Part shown: piece by piece, positions 8,615 through 17,353 of the stretch | Numbering within the stretch: the stretch's first letter is position 1 | Layout of the letters: each line of letters starts with the position of its first letter | Origin: Acidobacteriota bacterium | GTDB lineage: Bacteria > Acidobacteriota > Terriglobia > Acidiferrales > UBA7541 | Length of the DNA: 64,000 bases | Direction of reading: 5' to 3' | Assembly (NCBI GenBank): GCA_013289955.1 | Contig: JABCYZ010000003.1 | Span: 124,001 to 188,000, forward strand | Translations under genes and position numbers: made by a program | Notes under the pieces: generated by a model | The model's input: the letters and a program-made list of their open reading frames with translations, nothing else | The model's database searches: none | What the model was told of the DNA's origin: nothing

Positions 8615-9055
8615 ATGACCATGCATGCGAGCGGGACATTTGAAGTGAAGTTGAATGTGCAAAAGGCAGACAGCAAGGCGGCGGAGAGCGCGAGCCTTGG
8701 CAGGATGTCGATCGAGAAACAGTTTCAAGGGGACCTTACGGGGACGAGCGCGGGCGAGATGTTGAGCGCAGGAACGGAGGTTCCGGGTTCGGCTGGATAT
8801 GTGGCCATGGAGCGCGTCGACGGGACTCTGGGTGGACGCGCGGGAACCTTTGTGCTGCAGCACAGCGGGACGATGACGCGGGGTGAGCCTCAGCTGAGCG
8901 TCAGCGTGGTGCCGGACTCCGGGACGGGTGAGTTGCTGGGGATCACGGGAATGCTTGGGATCAAGATCATCGAGAAGAAGCATTTCTACGAATTCGAGTA
9001 CACCCTGCCGGAAGCTCCCGGAGCATCCTGGATATCGGGAACTCCTGCGGATTGA
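8615..9055 (+). CDS. DUF3224-type small protein
   Basis: 146 residues; ATG at 8615 with AGAGGGAG seven bases upstream (a GTG at 8612 is the less likely start). No signal peptide or membrane segment. The beta-rich pattern 'ASGTFEVKLNVQ...', 'GSAGYVAMERVDGTLGGRAGTFVLQHSGTM' and the end 'GIKIIEKKHFYEFEYTLP' matches the DUF3224 family, an allene-oxide-cyclase-like barrel of unknown function. It is divergent from the AraC-family regulator and may be its target. Confidence 0.75.
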   Translation: MTMHASGTFEVKLNVQKADSKAAESASLGRMSIEKQFQGDLTGTSAGEMLSAGTEVPGSAGYVAMERVDGTLGGRAGTFVLQHSGTMTRGEPQLSVSVVPDSGTGELLGITGMLGIKIIEKKHFYEFEYTLPEAPGASWISGTPAD

Positions 9056-9166
9056 GAACGCAGGATGGCGCGGCGCAGGATTTGGGGTAAAAAGGCGGCG
9101 GTTAGCAGGGGAGAAGGCCCAATTTGTGGTCGGGCCTCCCGGTCTTCCTCTACTGAATCGAAGCTG

Positions 9167-9616
9167 CTACCTTGCGGCGGCGGCTGCTTTAGCCCGGCCG
9201 AGCTCGGGGACGACGCCCAGCTGTTGCATGAGGCCCAAAGCATCCCAGTTGACATAACCTTCAAACATCTTGCCGTTCGTAAAACGGGCAATGCTTACGC
9301 CCGTGATGTTGAATTGCCTGTTTGTCGGGGCAATGCCGTTCAGTTCGCCCTTATGGGTGCCGCGGCAAGACCAACGAGCGACTACGGTTTCGCCTTCGGT
9401 GATGAGATCCTCGATCGTGAAACGGATGTCGGGGAAGGCATTGCGGTAAAGAGTGACTCTCTTGTTCTGCGCCTCGGGTCCTCGGCCAAGATCCGGCGTG
9501 GAACTGTCATGGTGAGTGTAGGTAGGTGCGATGAGCTCTTCGGTTACTTGCAGGTGGCCCTTGTTCCAGACTTCTTCGAACAAACGACGGACATTGGTTT
9601 TGTTTTGTTCAGACAT
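9167..9616 (-). CDS. SnoaL-like ester cyclase family protein
   Basis: 149 residues; ATG at 9616 behind GGAGA. The sequence follows the SnoaL/ester-cyclase fold of the NTF2-like superfamily: 'NVRRLFEEVWNKGHLQVTEELI', 'DIRFTIEDLITEGETVVARW', 'GTHKGELNGIAPTNRQFNITGVSIARF' and 'WDALGLMQQLGVVP'. Family members include polyketide cyclases, but most bacterial copies have no known substrate. The C-terminal poly-alanine tail is a low-complexity extension. It is a stand-alone gene facing away from the AraC remnant to its right. Confidence 0.8.
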   Translation of the reverse strand: MSEQNKTNVRRLFEEVWNKGHLQVTEELIAPTYTHHDSSTPDLGRGPEAQNKRVTLYRNAFPDIRFTIEDLITEGETVVARWSCRGTHKGELNGIAPTNRQFNITGVSIARFTNGKMFEGYVNWDALGLMQQLGVVPELGRAKAAAAAR

Positions 9617-9922
9617 GGTGAATCTCCTTTTTTTGAAACGCGGACTTCCTACTCGCCTGAAGCGAGTTGGGTTTGAGCGATGTGGGTCGAAACCGCTGGC
9701 GTCTGGGTGTGTAAACCTGCACGTCGAACAGGAGGTAGGGCCCCGCGCGAGCGAAGAAAAAGAACCTGTTAGGTTCTGCCCTGTTGGCGCTCGATGCGGA
9801 GCTTGTCCTTAAAAGAAACTGCGAATGGACTCTTAAGCGGGAGTCTCGCCCCAAACGGCGAAACCACGACTCATAGTGTTCTTTAGGGACAGGAGTGTCA
9901 AGGAGATTCGAAGGATTCTTTT

Positions 9923-10036
9923 CAGGCACAGTTGATCCGCGACTTTACTGAACTGACTGGGATTACACCCGTCGCTTATCGGCCGTGCCCGGCGACGGAG
10001 GACACAACTGCGCCGGCCGGAGACTCTCGAAGCTGA
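9923..10036 (+). pseudogene. Remnant of an AraC-family regulator (C-terminal tail)
   Basis: In the frame starting CAG at 9923 the sequence reads QAQLIRDFTELTGITPVAY followed by about 18 residues and TGA at 10034-10036. This is the very end of an AraC-type DNA-binding domain and matches the corresponding tail of the intact regulator at 7677 (DQAHLINDFKSVIGYTPAQYQ). No upstream part of such a gene can be read in any frame between 9617 and 9922, so this is a decayed fragment. The remaining 9617-10137 stretch holds a small AGAACCTGTTAGGTTCT hairpin near 9762 and nothing else I can identify. Confidence 0.6.
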
Positions 10037-10137
10037 CGTTTTTTTTAGAATACAGTTCGCCCGGATTTCACTACGATGGACCTTCGTCGGCCGAAGGCGC
10101 TCCGAGAGCTTTCGCGCCATCACGGGGAGGAAACAGA

Positions 10138-10569
10138 ATGATCCCTAACCGCTCTTTGCCTGTGGACACCGTGCTGCCGCACGTCGAGTATCAGGATCTC
10201 CCGAGTGCGATTGTCTGGCTTGGCAGGACATTTGGCTTTAGAGAACATTATCGCTACGGCGAGCCGCCGAGCGGAGCGCAAGTGCACCTCGGCAAGGCTT
10301 GCATCATGTTGAAACAGGCGAAGACGGGTTGCGCCAGCCCGGCGCAACTTGGTTATGGAACGCAGAGTTTGACCGTATTCGTCGAGGACGTGGAGGCGCA
10401 CTTTAAAACCACGAAAGAGGCGGGCGCGAAGATCCTGGAGGAGCCGCATGAGACGGTTTACGGAGAATTTCAATATGCAGCTGAGGATCTCGATGGGCAC
10501 CATTGGCTGTTTTCGCGGCATGCCCGGGACTTGAGCCCGGACGAATGGGGCGCAACTGTCCGGAAGTAG
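10138..10569 (+). CDS. VOC/glyoxalase-like protein
   Basis: 143 residues from ATG 10138, which has GGGGAGG at 10124-10130; the open frame extends upstream but only through the AraC remnant region. It shows one vicinal-oxygen-chelate module: 'PHVEYQDLPSAIVWLGRTFGFREHYRYGEP', 'QVHLGKACIML', 'SLTVFVEDVEAHFKTTKEAGAKILEEPHETVYGEFQYAAEDLDGHHWLFS'. Such proteins resemble the glyoxalase/bleomycin-resistance family and the PhnB-like group. The reaction is unknown. The neighbouring AraC remnant is the usual kind of partner for this family. Confidence 0.82.
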   Translation: MIPNRSLPVDTVLPHVEYQDLPSAIVWLGRTFGFREHYRYGEPPSGAQVHLGKACIMLKQAKTGCASPAQLGYGTQSLTVFVEDVEAHFKTTKEAGAKILEEPHETVYGEFQYAAEDLDGHHWLFSRHARDLSPDEWGATVRK

Positions 10570-10628
10570 AAGATTTTGGATGCGGAGCAAGTGGTGTAGT
10601 ACGCTCTCCGGACCTCGAGGGGAGAGAT

Positions 10629-12326
10629 ATGAAAAATAAGGTGATGGGCGGGATCGGGTGCGCGGCCATATTTTTGCTGGCGAGCGCGCATGCGGCGCCG
10701 GTTCCTGGGGCGGCTGGGGGAAAATTCGAGGTGTCGTTTCCGGCGTCAGCGCACGCGGGAGCGATTACGGGGCGGGTGTTTGTCGTGGTGAGCACTTCGG
10801 ACAAACCGGAGCCGCGACTGGAGGCGGGAAATTGGGGTGATTCGGGACCCTTCTTCGGAGTTGACGTGAACGCGCTCGCGGCGGACCAGAATGCGGTGAT
10901 TGATCTGAGCACTCCGGGCTCCCCGGTCAAGAGCCTGCGCGACCTTCCGGCGGGGGATTATTTCGTCGAAGCGCTGGTGAACATTTACACGGAGTTTCAT
11001 CGCGCGGATGGGCATACCGTTTGGCTGCATATGGATCAGTGGGAGGGGCAGCATTTCAATCGTTCGCCGGGGAATTTGTATAGCGAAGTGCAGAAAGTGC
11101 ATCTGGATGCGGCGGCCGGATACGACATTAAATTGAGCTTGAAGAAGGAAATTCCGCCGGTAGAGGTGCCTGCGGATACGGCGTGGGTGAAGCATCTCAA
11201 GATTCAGAGCGAGATGTTGACGAAATTCTGGGGGCACCCGATCTACCTGGGGGCGACGGTCCTGCTGCCGAAAGGGTATGAAGAGCATCCTGGCGCGCGC
11301 TACCCCGTGATTTTTCAGCACAATCATTTTAACTTGAGGCCGCCGTTTGATTTTTCGACGGAGGATTTTCCGGCGAGCGCGGCGTTACGACAATCACTGA
11401 ACAACCTGAATCGGGAGACCGGATACGAGTTCTACCAGGCGTGGAATTCGGAGAATTTTCCGCGAATGATTGTAGTGACGCTGCAACATCCAACGCCGTA
11501 TTACGACGATTCGTACGCGGTGAATTCGGTGAACAACGGACCGTATGGCGATGCACTCGTCAAAGAGATGATCCCTTATCTCGAGGCGCATTTCCGGATG
11601 ATTCGGGAGCCGTATGCGCGGGTGCTGACGGGCGGGTCGACGGGCGGGTGGGAATCGCTGGCGGCGCAGGTGTTTTATCCGGATTTCTTTGGAGGAACCT
11701 GGACGCTGTATCCGGACTCGATTGATTTTCGGCGGTACGGGACGGTGAATGCGTACGAGGACGAGAACGCGTTTTGGGAGCCGAAACATGCCTGGGTCGA
11801 GGTGCCGCGCTACATCATGCGGACTGCCGAGGGTCAGGACGAGATTACGATTCAGCAGTTCAGCCAGATGGAAGATGTCCTGGGGAGCCACAACCGCTCG
11901 GGCGAGCAGATTGAAATTTGGGACGCGGCGTATGGACCGATCGGAGAGGATGGGTATCCGAAGCCTTTGTGGGACAAGAAAACCGGGAAGATCGATCATA
12001 GCGTGGCGCTTTATATGCGCGACCACGGGTACGACCTCAGCTACAACATCCGGACGAATTGGGCGACGCTTGGGCCGAAGTTGCGGGGAAAGATTCATGT
12101 GTACGTGGGCGACATGGACAATTTTTATCTGAATTTGGCGGTCTATAAGCTGGAAGAGGCCATGAAAGAGCTGAAGGACCCGCCTTGCGATTGCGATTTT
12201 CAGTATGGTCGGCCGATGAAGGGGCACGGGTGGCAACCGACGACGTCGGCGAATCTGGTGAAGTGGATGGCGGAGCATGTGGAGAAGAATGCGGGGGGAG
12301 AGGATACGAAGCAGTGGCACTACTGA
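10629..12326 (+). CDS. Secreted alpha/beta-hydrolase, putative esterase
   Basis: 565 residues from ATG 10629 (GGGGAGAG upstream). Signal peptide at residues 1-21 (IGCAAIFLLASAHAAP). Residues about 25-175 are a beta-sandwich-like N-terminal domain; the remainder is an alpha/beta-hydrolase of the enterochelin-esterase/CE1-like group with the nucleophile elbow GGSTGG at S337 and a late 'GHGWQP' that would supply the histidine. It is expected to act in the periplasm or outside on an ester; the substrate (feruloyl or acetyl ester of plant polysaccharide, or other) cannot be told. The neighbouring VOC gene ends 59 bp upstream. Confidence 0.72.
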   Translation: MKNKVMGGIGCAAIFLLASAHAAPVPGAAGGKFEVSFPASAHAGAITGRVFVVVSTSDKPEPRLEAGNWGDSGPFFGVDVNALAADQNAVIDLSTPGSPVKSLRDLPAGDYFVEALVNIYTEFHRADGHTVWLHMDQWEGQHFNRSPGNLYSEVQKVHLDAAAGYDIKLSLKKEIPPVEVPADTAWVKHLKIQSEMLTKFWGHPIYLGATVLLPKGYEEHPGARYPVIFQHNHFNLRPPFDFSTEDFPASAALRQSLNNLNRETGYEFYQAWNSENFPRMIVVTLQHPTPYYDDSYAVNSVNNGPYGDALVKEMIPYLEAHFRMIREPYARVLTGGSTGGWESLAAQVFYPDFFGGTWTLYPDSIDFRRYGTVNAYEDENAFWEPKHAWVEVPRYIMRTAEGQDEITIQQFSQMEDVLGSHNRSGEQIEIWDAAYGPIGEDGYPKPLWDKKTGKIDHSVALYMRDHGYDLSYNIRTNWATLGPKLRGKIHVYVGDMDNFYLNLAVYKLEEAMKELKDPPCDCDFQYGRPMKGHGWQPTTSANLVKWMAEHVEKNAGGEDTKQWHY

Positions 12327-12535
12327 GGGAACGTATGGAAATGACGAGGTAACAGAGGCAAGGAAACAGAGAGAAACTCGAAGAGAAAAGCGGACTCCCC
12401 CGCTTCGGTCGGAATCACATTTTGGTTTTGTTTCTGGAGATGGCGCGATCGAGCCACTCGCCGAGCTCCGCGTGCACTCGCCTGCCTCAGCCTGCTATTC
12501 TGGAGACCCCCGGCTTTAGGGAATAGGGATTGGCC

Positions 12536-13879
12536 ATGTTTGAAAACCTTACAGAGAAGCTGCAACGGACATTCAAGAACTTGCGCGGGCAGGGCAAGCT
12601 CACCGAGGAGCACCTGGACGTGGCGCTCGGAGAGATTCGCGAGGCGCTGCTCGAAGGTGACGTGAACGTCGGCGTGGCGGACGAGTTGCTTGCGAATATC
12701 CGGAAGCAGTCGCTGGGTAGCGAAGTCATGTTGCAACTTTCGCCGGACCAGCAAGTGGTCAAGGTGGTGCGCGACGAGCTGTCGGCAATGCTGGGCAAGC
12801 ATGCCAAGCCGCTGTTTGCTTCGCGGCCGCCTTCGGTGTGGATGATTGTGGGGTTGCAGGGTTCCGGCAAGACGACTACCACCGGAAAATTGGCGAAGTG
12901 GCTCATCGAGCATGGGCACCGGCCGCTGGTTGTGTCGACCGACGTTTACAGACCAGCGGCGCGAGAGCAGTTGGCGCAGGTGGCCAAGGCCGTTGGTACG
13001 GCGCTCTGGCCAGGGGCGGGGACCGATAAGCCGCTCGAGATTGTTAAGGGCGCGATCCGGGAGGCGAAACTTTCGGCCAGCGACGTGATTTTGGTGGACA
13101 CCGCCGGGCGGTTGCACATTGACGACGATTTGATGAACGAATTGAGCATGCTGAAAAAGGAGCTGGTGCCGAGCGAAATTCTGTTTATCGCGGACGCGAT
13201 GATTGGCCAGGATGCGGTGCGCTCGGCGGGGGAGTTTCACAAGCGGCTTGGATTGACGGGGGTTGTTTTAACGAAACTGGACGGCGATGCGCGCGGCGGT
13301 GCGGCGCTTTCGATCGGGAAGGTTACCGGGGCGCCGGTAAAGTTTGTGGGGTTGGGCGAAAAATACGACGCGCTCGAAGGGTTTTATCCGGAGCGGATTG
13401 TTTCGCGCGTGCTGGGGATGGGCGACATCATGTCGCTTATCGAACGGGCGGAGCAGACCGTGGACCGGAAGGCCGCTGCGGAGCTCGAGCGCAAGCTGCG
13501 CAAGGATGGATTCACGCTGGAAGATTTCCGCGACCAGCTGAAACAAATCCGCAAAATGGGGCCGCTCGAGCAGCTTGTGGACATGCTGCCGAAGATGGGG
13601 CCGCTGCAGAATCTGCCGAAAGACGCGAAGGTGGATGAGGGGAAGCTGAAGCAAGTCGAAGCAATCATCAACTCGATGACGAACCAGGAACGCCATGACC
13701 ACAATATTATTGATGGCAAGCGCCGCAAGCGCATCGCGAAGGGGAGCGGAACGACCGTGCAGGATGTGAACCAGGTCTTGAAGCAGTACCTTCAGATGCG
13801 CACGATGATGAAGCAATACGGCGCGATGGCGGCGCGGGCGAAGTTGAAGGGGCTCGGCAAACTTGCTGGTCTGCACTGA
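12536..13879 (+). CDS. ffh: Signal recognition particle protein Ffh
   Basis: 447 residues from ATG 12536 (a TTG two codons earlier is possible). It is the SRP54 GTPase that binds signal sequences as they leave the ribosome and delivers them to FtsY. Order: N domain (MFENLTEKLQRTFKNLRG), G domain with P-loop GLQGSGKTTTTGKLA, DTAGRLHID and TKLDGDARGGAALS, then the M domain with RKMGPLEQLVDMLPKMG and the RNA-binding 'RIAKGSGTTVQDVNQ'. The length is standard. It is the first member of the classical ffh-rpsP-khpA-rimM-trmD-rplS-rnhB order, here separated from rpsP by 7.7 kb. Confidence 0.97.
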   Translation: MFENLTEKLQRTFKNLRGQGKLTEEHLDVALGEIREALLEGDVNVGVADELLANIRKQSLGSEVMLQLSPDQQVVKVVRDELSAMLGKHAKPLFASRPPSVWMIVGLQGSGKTTTTGKLAKWLIEHGHRPLVVSTDVYRPAAREQLAQVAKAVGTALWPGAGTDKPLEIVKGAIREAKLSASDVILVDTAGRLHIDDDLMNELSMLKKELVPSEILFIADAMIGQDAVRSAGEFHKRLGLTGVVLTKLDGDARGGAALSIGKVTGAPVKFVGLGEKYDALEGFYPERIVSRVLGMGDIMSLIERAEQTVDRKAAAELERKLRKDGFTLEDFRDQLKQIRKMGPLEQLVDMLPKMGPLQNLPKDAKVDEGKLKQVEAIINSMTNQERHDHNIIDGKRRKRIAKGSGTTVQDVNQVLKQYLQMRTMMKQYGAMAARAKLKGLGKLAGLH

Positions 13880-13888
13880 AGCCTCGAG

Positions 13889-15058
13889 TTATTCCTTCGA
13901 TCTCACATGCAAATAAAGGTCGGCGGTTTTCAGGGCGAGCGCTTCCGGATCGAGATCGGTGCGATTGCAGAGGATGACGATCGTCAGATCGTCGGTCGTG
14001 AAGCGCTCGATGACGGTGCGGAAGCCCATCGTGCTTCCTGTGTGCCACATGCGCGGATGGCCCTGGTAAGGATCGAGAAACCAGCCGAAGCCGTAGGAAA
14101 CGGGCTTGCCGGGATGCAGGTTATCGTCGTTGCCGGCAGCGGGCCAGAAGGTGGGCGAGCCATTCGCCAATTTTCCAGGAACAAGCGCGGGGGCCATCTC
14201 TTCGGCGCCGAGCAGAGTGTGATTGCGCAGGGCTTCATCCCATTTGGCGAGATCCTCGAGACTCGAATAGATGCCGCCGTCGCCTAAGGTGGCGGACGTT
14301 GAGCTCTGGTCGGTTTCCTTCAGCCCGTCCCCTTCTCTCGAGTGACCGAAGGCACGGCTTGTGACTTCATTCGTCCCTTTTTGATAGACGATGGTGTGAT
14401 CCATATGGAGCGGCCCGAAAATCCGCGCCTCGAGAAACTCGCCGTAGGATTGTCCGGACGCTCTGGCGATTATGAGACCGAGGACCACGTAACCGGAGTT
14501 GCTGTAAGACCAGCCGGTGCCGGGAAGGAATTTTCCCCGGGTTTCCTTTTCTAGGAGCTTCAGGACTTCGGCGTCCTGTATTTGGTGTTCTGGCGTCCAA
14601 ACCCGCGAGTTGCGAGGGGTCTCCGCGGCCTCCATGAGATCTTCGTAATCGGGCAGTCCGCCGGAGTGATTGAGCAGATTCCGTACGGTGATGCTCTTGC
14701 CGTAGGCAGGGAAATCCGGGAAAATTTCTGTGAGAGTCTGGTCATAACGGAGCTTTCCGTCATGAACGAGCAGCATGGTAGCCATGGCGGTAAACTGTTT
14801 GGTGAAGGAGGCCAGGCGGAAATTGGTGCGCTGGTCGATTTTCGCTTTGGTTCCGAAATCACGGACGCCGTATTCTTTTTCAAAGAGAATGCGTCCGTCT
14901 TTACGCACGACGACCGCCAACCCTGGCGCATGCTCCTCGGTGACGGCAGAAAAAATGGAATCGGCTTGGGTGTCCGCGGAGGAGGATGGCGTTTGCGTCC
15001 GGGCTTTGCTGACAAGAGCAAAGAACGCGACGGCTAGAAAAATGGGCGTTACCTTCAT
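13889..15058 (-). CDS. Secreted serine beta-lactamase/DD-peptidase-like hydrolase
   Basis: 389 residues; ATG 15058 has GAGGAGG upstream and opens a signal peptide (VTPIFLAVAFFALVSKA). Class C/PBP4* fold signatures are all present: SxxK at S84-K87 (SFTK), YSN at 185-187, and the third motif HTG at 339-341. The family includes D-aminopeptidases, esterases and beta-lactamases; substrate and antibiotic activity cannot be inferred. It is convergent with ffh, with only nine bases between the two stop codons, so no separate terminator fits there. Confidence 0.85.
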   Translation of the reverse strand: MKVTPIFLAVAFFALVSKARTQTPSSSADTQADSIFSAVTEEHAPGLAVVVRKDGRILFEKEYGVRDFGTKAKIDQRTNFRLASFTKQFTAMATMLLVHDGKLRYDQTLTEIFPDFPAYGKSITVRNLLNHSGGLPDYEDLMEAAETPRNSRVWTPEHQIQDAEVLKLLEKETRGKFLPGTGWSYSNSGYVVLGLIIARASGQSYGEFLEARIFGPLHMDHTIVYQKGTNEVTSRAFGHSREGDGLKETDQSSTSATLGDGGIYSSLEDLAKWDEALRNHTLLGAEEMAPALVPGKLANGSPTFWPAAGNDDNLHPGKPVSYGFGWFLDPYQGHPRMWHTGSTMGFRTVIERFTTDDLTIVILCNRTDLDPEALALKTADLYLHVRSKE

Positions 15059-15157
15059 CGGACCTCCTCGGGACGCCTCGCAGGATAGCATTGCTTTGGC
15101 GCGTTCATCTGCCCGTAACACTCGTGCGCTATCACTCTTGGTTCCCTGAGAAAGCTT

Positions 15158-17353
15158 ATGACACCTACCGCGCTGGACGATCCGCGCTTCTATCTCAATC
15201 GGCACCTCGAATGGCTGGAGTTCAACCGGCGTGTGCTTGAAGAGGCCCGGGACATAGGCAACCCTCTGCTCGAACGGGTGAAGTTTCTGGCCATTACGGC
15301 GAACAACCTCGATGAATTTGTCGAGGTGCGGGTGGCAAGCTTTCTGCAACGGATCGAGCACGGTTCGCGGGAGATCGGTCCGGACGGTTTGACTGCGGAG
15401 GAGGAGCTCCGGAAGGTCTCGGCGGCCATGCAGGTGATGGTGCGCGACCAGTACAGATGCTGGAATGAGGAGCTACTGCCGGCGCTCGCGAAGGTGGGGA
15501 TCCGCGTTTTGCCGGCAAACGAGCTCGAAGGGAAAGCGGCGCAGGCAGCGAAGACATTTTTCGACCGGCGCGTGTCGCCGATGTTGACGCCGGTTACGGT
15601 CGACCCTTCGCATCCGTTTCCGCACGTTCTGAACAAAGCGTTGTGCATCGCATTTCTTCTGCGGCGCAGGCGGAGCGGCAACGGGAAGCCCTATTTCGGG
15701 GTGCTTACGGTGCCGCGAGCGGTGCCGCGCCTGCTGCGGTTGCCTGCGCCAGACGGCGGCATTCACTACGTCGCGCTGCAGGAAATCATCTCCGCGTACG
15801 CTGCGAAGCTTTATCGGGGTTACGAAATTCTGGCGTCCGCGCCGTTCCGGATTACGCGGAACAGCAACCTTTATCTGGAAGAAGAAGAGACGCGGAGCTT
15901 GCTCGATGCTGTCGATTCGCAGGTTTCGCAGCGGCGCAAGGGCGATGCCGTGCGTCTCGAGATCGACGCCGAAGCGCATCCGGACATCGTCAACCGCCTT
16001 GTCTCGACATTCGAACTGGATGAAGCGCTGGTCTTTCGCGCCCAGGGTCCCGTAAATCTGCAGCGGCTGTTTCATCTTTACGAGGAAACGCCGCGGCCCG
16101 ACCTGAAGTATCCGCCTTTCGCGCCGCGGCAAGTCCGCGTGGGGCACGACGCCGATTCGATGTTCGAAGCAATCCGGCGGCAGCCGTACCTGCTGCACCA
16201 TCCTTATGAAAGCTACGACACGGTGGTGCATTTCCTCCAAACGGCGGCGCACGATCCGCGCGTTCTTTCGATCAAACAAACCCTCTACCGGACGAATTCG
16301 GATTCGCCGATTGCGGGGGCGCTGCTGGATGCCGCCGGGAAAAAGGAAGTGACGGTGGTTGTGGAACTGAAGGCCAGCTTCGATGAGGCAACCAATATTC
16401 GCTGGGCGCGGAGCTTCGAGGACGCGGGCGTGCAGGTTTTTCACGGGCTGGTGGGTTTGAAGACGCACGCGAAGCTCATGCTGATCGTGCGGAACGATCC
16501 GGACGGAAAAATCCGGCGGTACGCCCACCTCGGGACGGGCAACTACAATCCCTCGACGGCGCGGTATTACAGCGATTTGAGTCTGCTGACGAACGACGAA
16601 GCCATTACTTCCGCGGTGCACGACGTTTTCAATTTTCTGACGGCGTATGCGGAGCAGCCGAATTACAAGCCGCTGCTGCTGGCCCCGCGAGATATGGCCA
16701 AGTCTTGCATCGCCTTGATTGACCGGGAGGCCCGCCATGCGCGGCGCGGACGCCCCGCGCGGATCATCGCGAAGATCAATGCGGTTATCGATCCGCCGAT
16801 CATTCAGGCTCTCTACCGTGCTTCGCGCGCGGGTGCCGAGATTGATTTGATTGTGCGCGGGCAATGCGCGCTGGTGCCGGGGCTTCGCGGCGTCAGCAGC
16901 CGCATTCGCGTGAGGAGCATCGTCGGACGGTTCCTCGAGCACAGCCGCATTTTCTATTTCGAAAATGGCGGAAAACCGGAACTCTATCTGGGGAGCGCGG
17001 ACTGGATGCCGAGAAACCTGTACGAGCGCGTGGAAGTGTTATTTCCGTTGAAGGATCCGCACCAATGTGAGCGCGTGTGCAACGAGATTCTTTCCTCGTA
17101 TTTGGCCGATACACGCAAGGCGCGAATTCTTGGCTCGGACGGATCGTATTCGCGGCCGCGCGCGGTCCGCAACGGCCACGGATTTTCCGCGCAAGACCAT
17201 TTCATGCGGCTGGCGGCGGGCGATGGCGACCCAGTTCATATTCCCGCGCTTCGAAAGCAGAGCGTCGTTTATACTCCGAACACGATGATTGCCCCGCCGG
17301 CTGGCGACTCCGAAGAAGAAGGCTCTCTGGACACTTCGAATGCAACCGTATGA
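15158..17353 (+). CDS. ppk1: Polyphosphate kinase 1
   Basis: 731 residues. It reversibly polymerises the gamma-phosphate of ATP into polyphosphate at the inner membrane. The N-terminal domain ('YLNRHLEWLEFNRRVLEEA', 'FLAITANNLDEFVEVRVA'), the head domain and two phospholipase-D-like catalytic domains are all recognisable. The phosphorylated histidine is H457 in 'AHLGTGNYNPSTARYYSDL', the second catalytic histidine is H595 in 'FLEHSRIFYF'. The C-terminus runs about 40 residues past the usual core and overlaps the next gene by 14 bp, which indicates co-transcription. Confidence 0.96.
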   Translation: MTPTALDDPRFYLNRHLEWLEFNRRVLEEARDIGNPLLERVKFLAITANNLDEFVEVRVASFLQRIEHGSREIGPDGLTAEEELRKVSAAMQVMVRDQYRCWNEELLPALAKVGIRVLPANELEGKAAQAAKTFFDRRVSPMLTPVTVDPSHPFPHVLNKALCIAFLLRRRRSGNGKPYFGVLTVPRAVPRLLRLPAPDGGIHYVALQEIISAYAAKLYRGYEILASAPFRITRNSNLYLEEEETRSLLDAVDSQVSQRRKGDAVRLEIDAEAHPDIVNRLVSTFELDEALVFRAQGPVNLQRLFHLYEETPRPDLKYPPFAPRQVRVGHDADSMFEAIRRQPYLLHHPYESYDTVVHFLQTAAHDPRVLSIKQTLYRTNSDSPIAGALLDAAGKKEVTVVVELKASFDEATNIRWARSFEDAGVQVFHGLVGLKTHAKLMLIVRNDPDGKIRRYAHLGTGNYNPSTARYYSDLSLLTNDEAITSAVHDVFNFLTAYAEQPNYKPLLLAPRDMAKSCIALIDREARHARRGRPARIIAKINAVIDPPIIQALYRASRAGAEIDLIVRGQCALVPGLRGVSSRIRVRSIVGRFLEHSRIFYFENGGKPELYLGSADWMPRNLYERVEVLFPLKDPHQCERVCNEILSSYLADTRKARILGSDGSYSRPRAVRNGHGFSAQDHFMRLAAGDGDPVHIPALRKQSVVYTPNTMIAPPAGDSEEEGSLDTSNATV

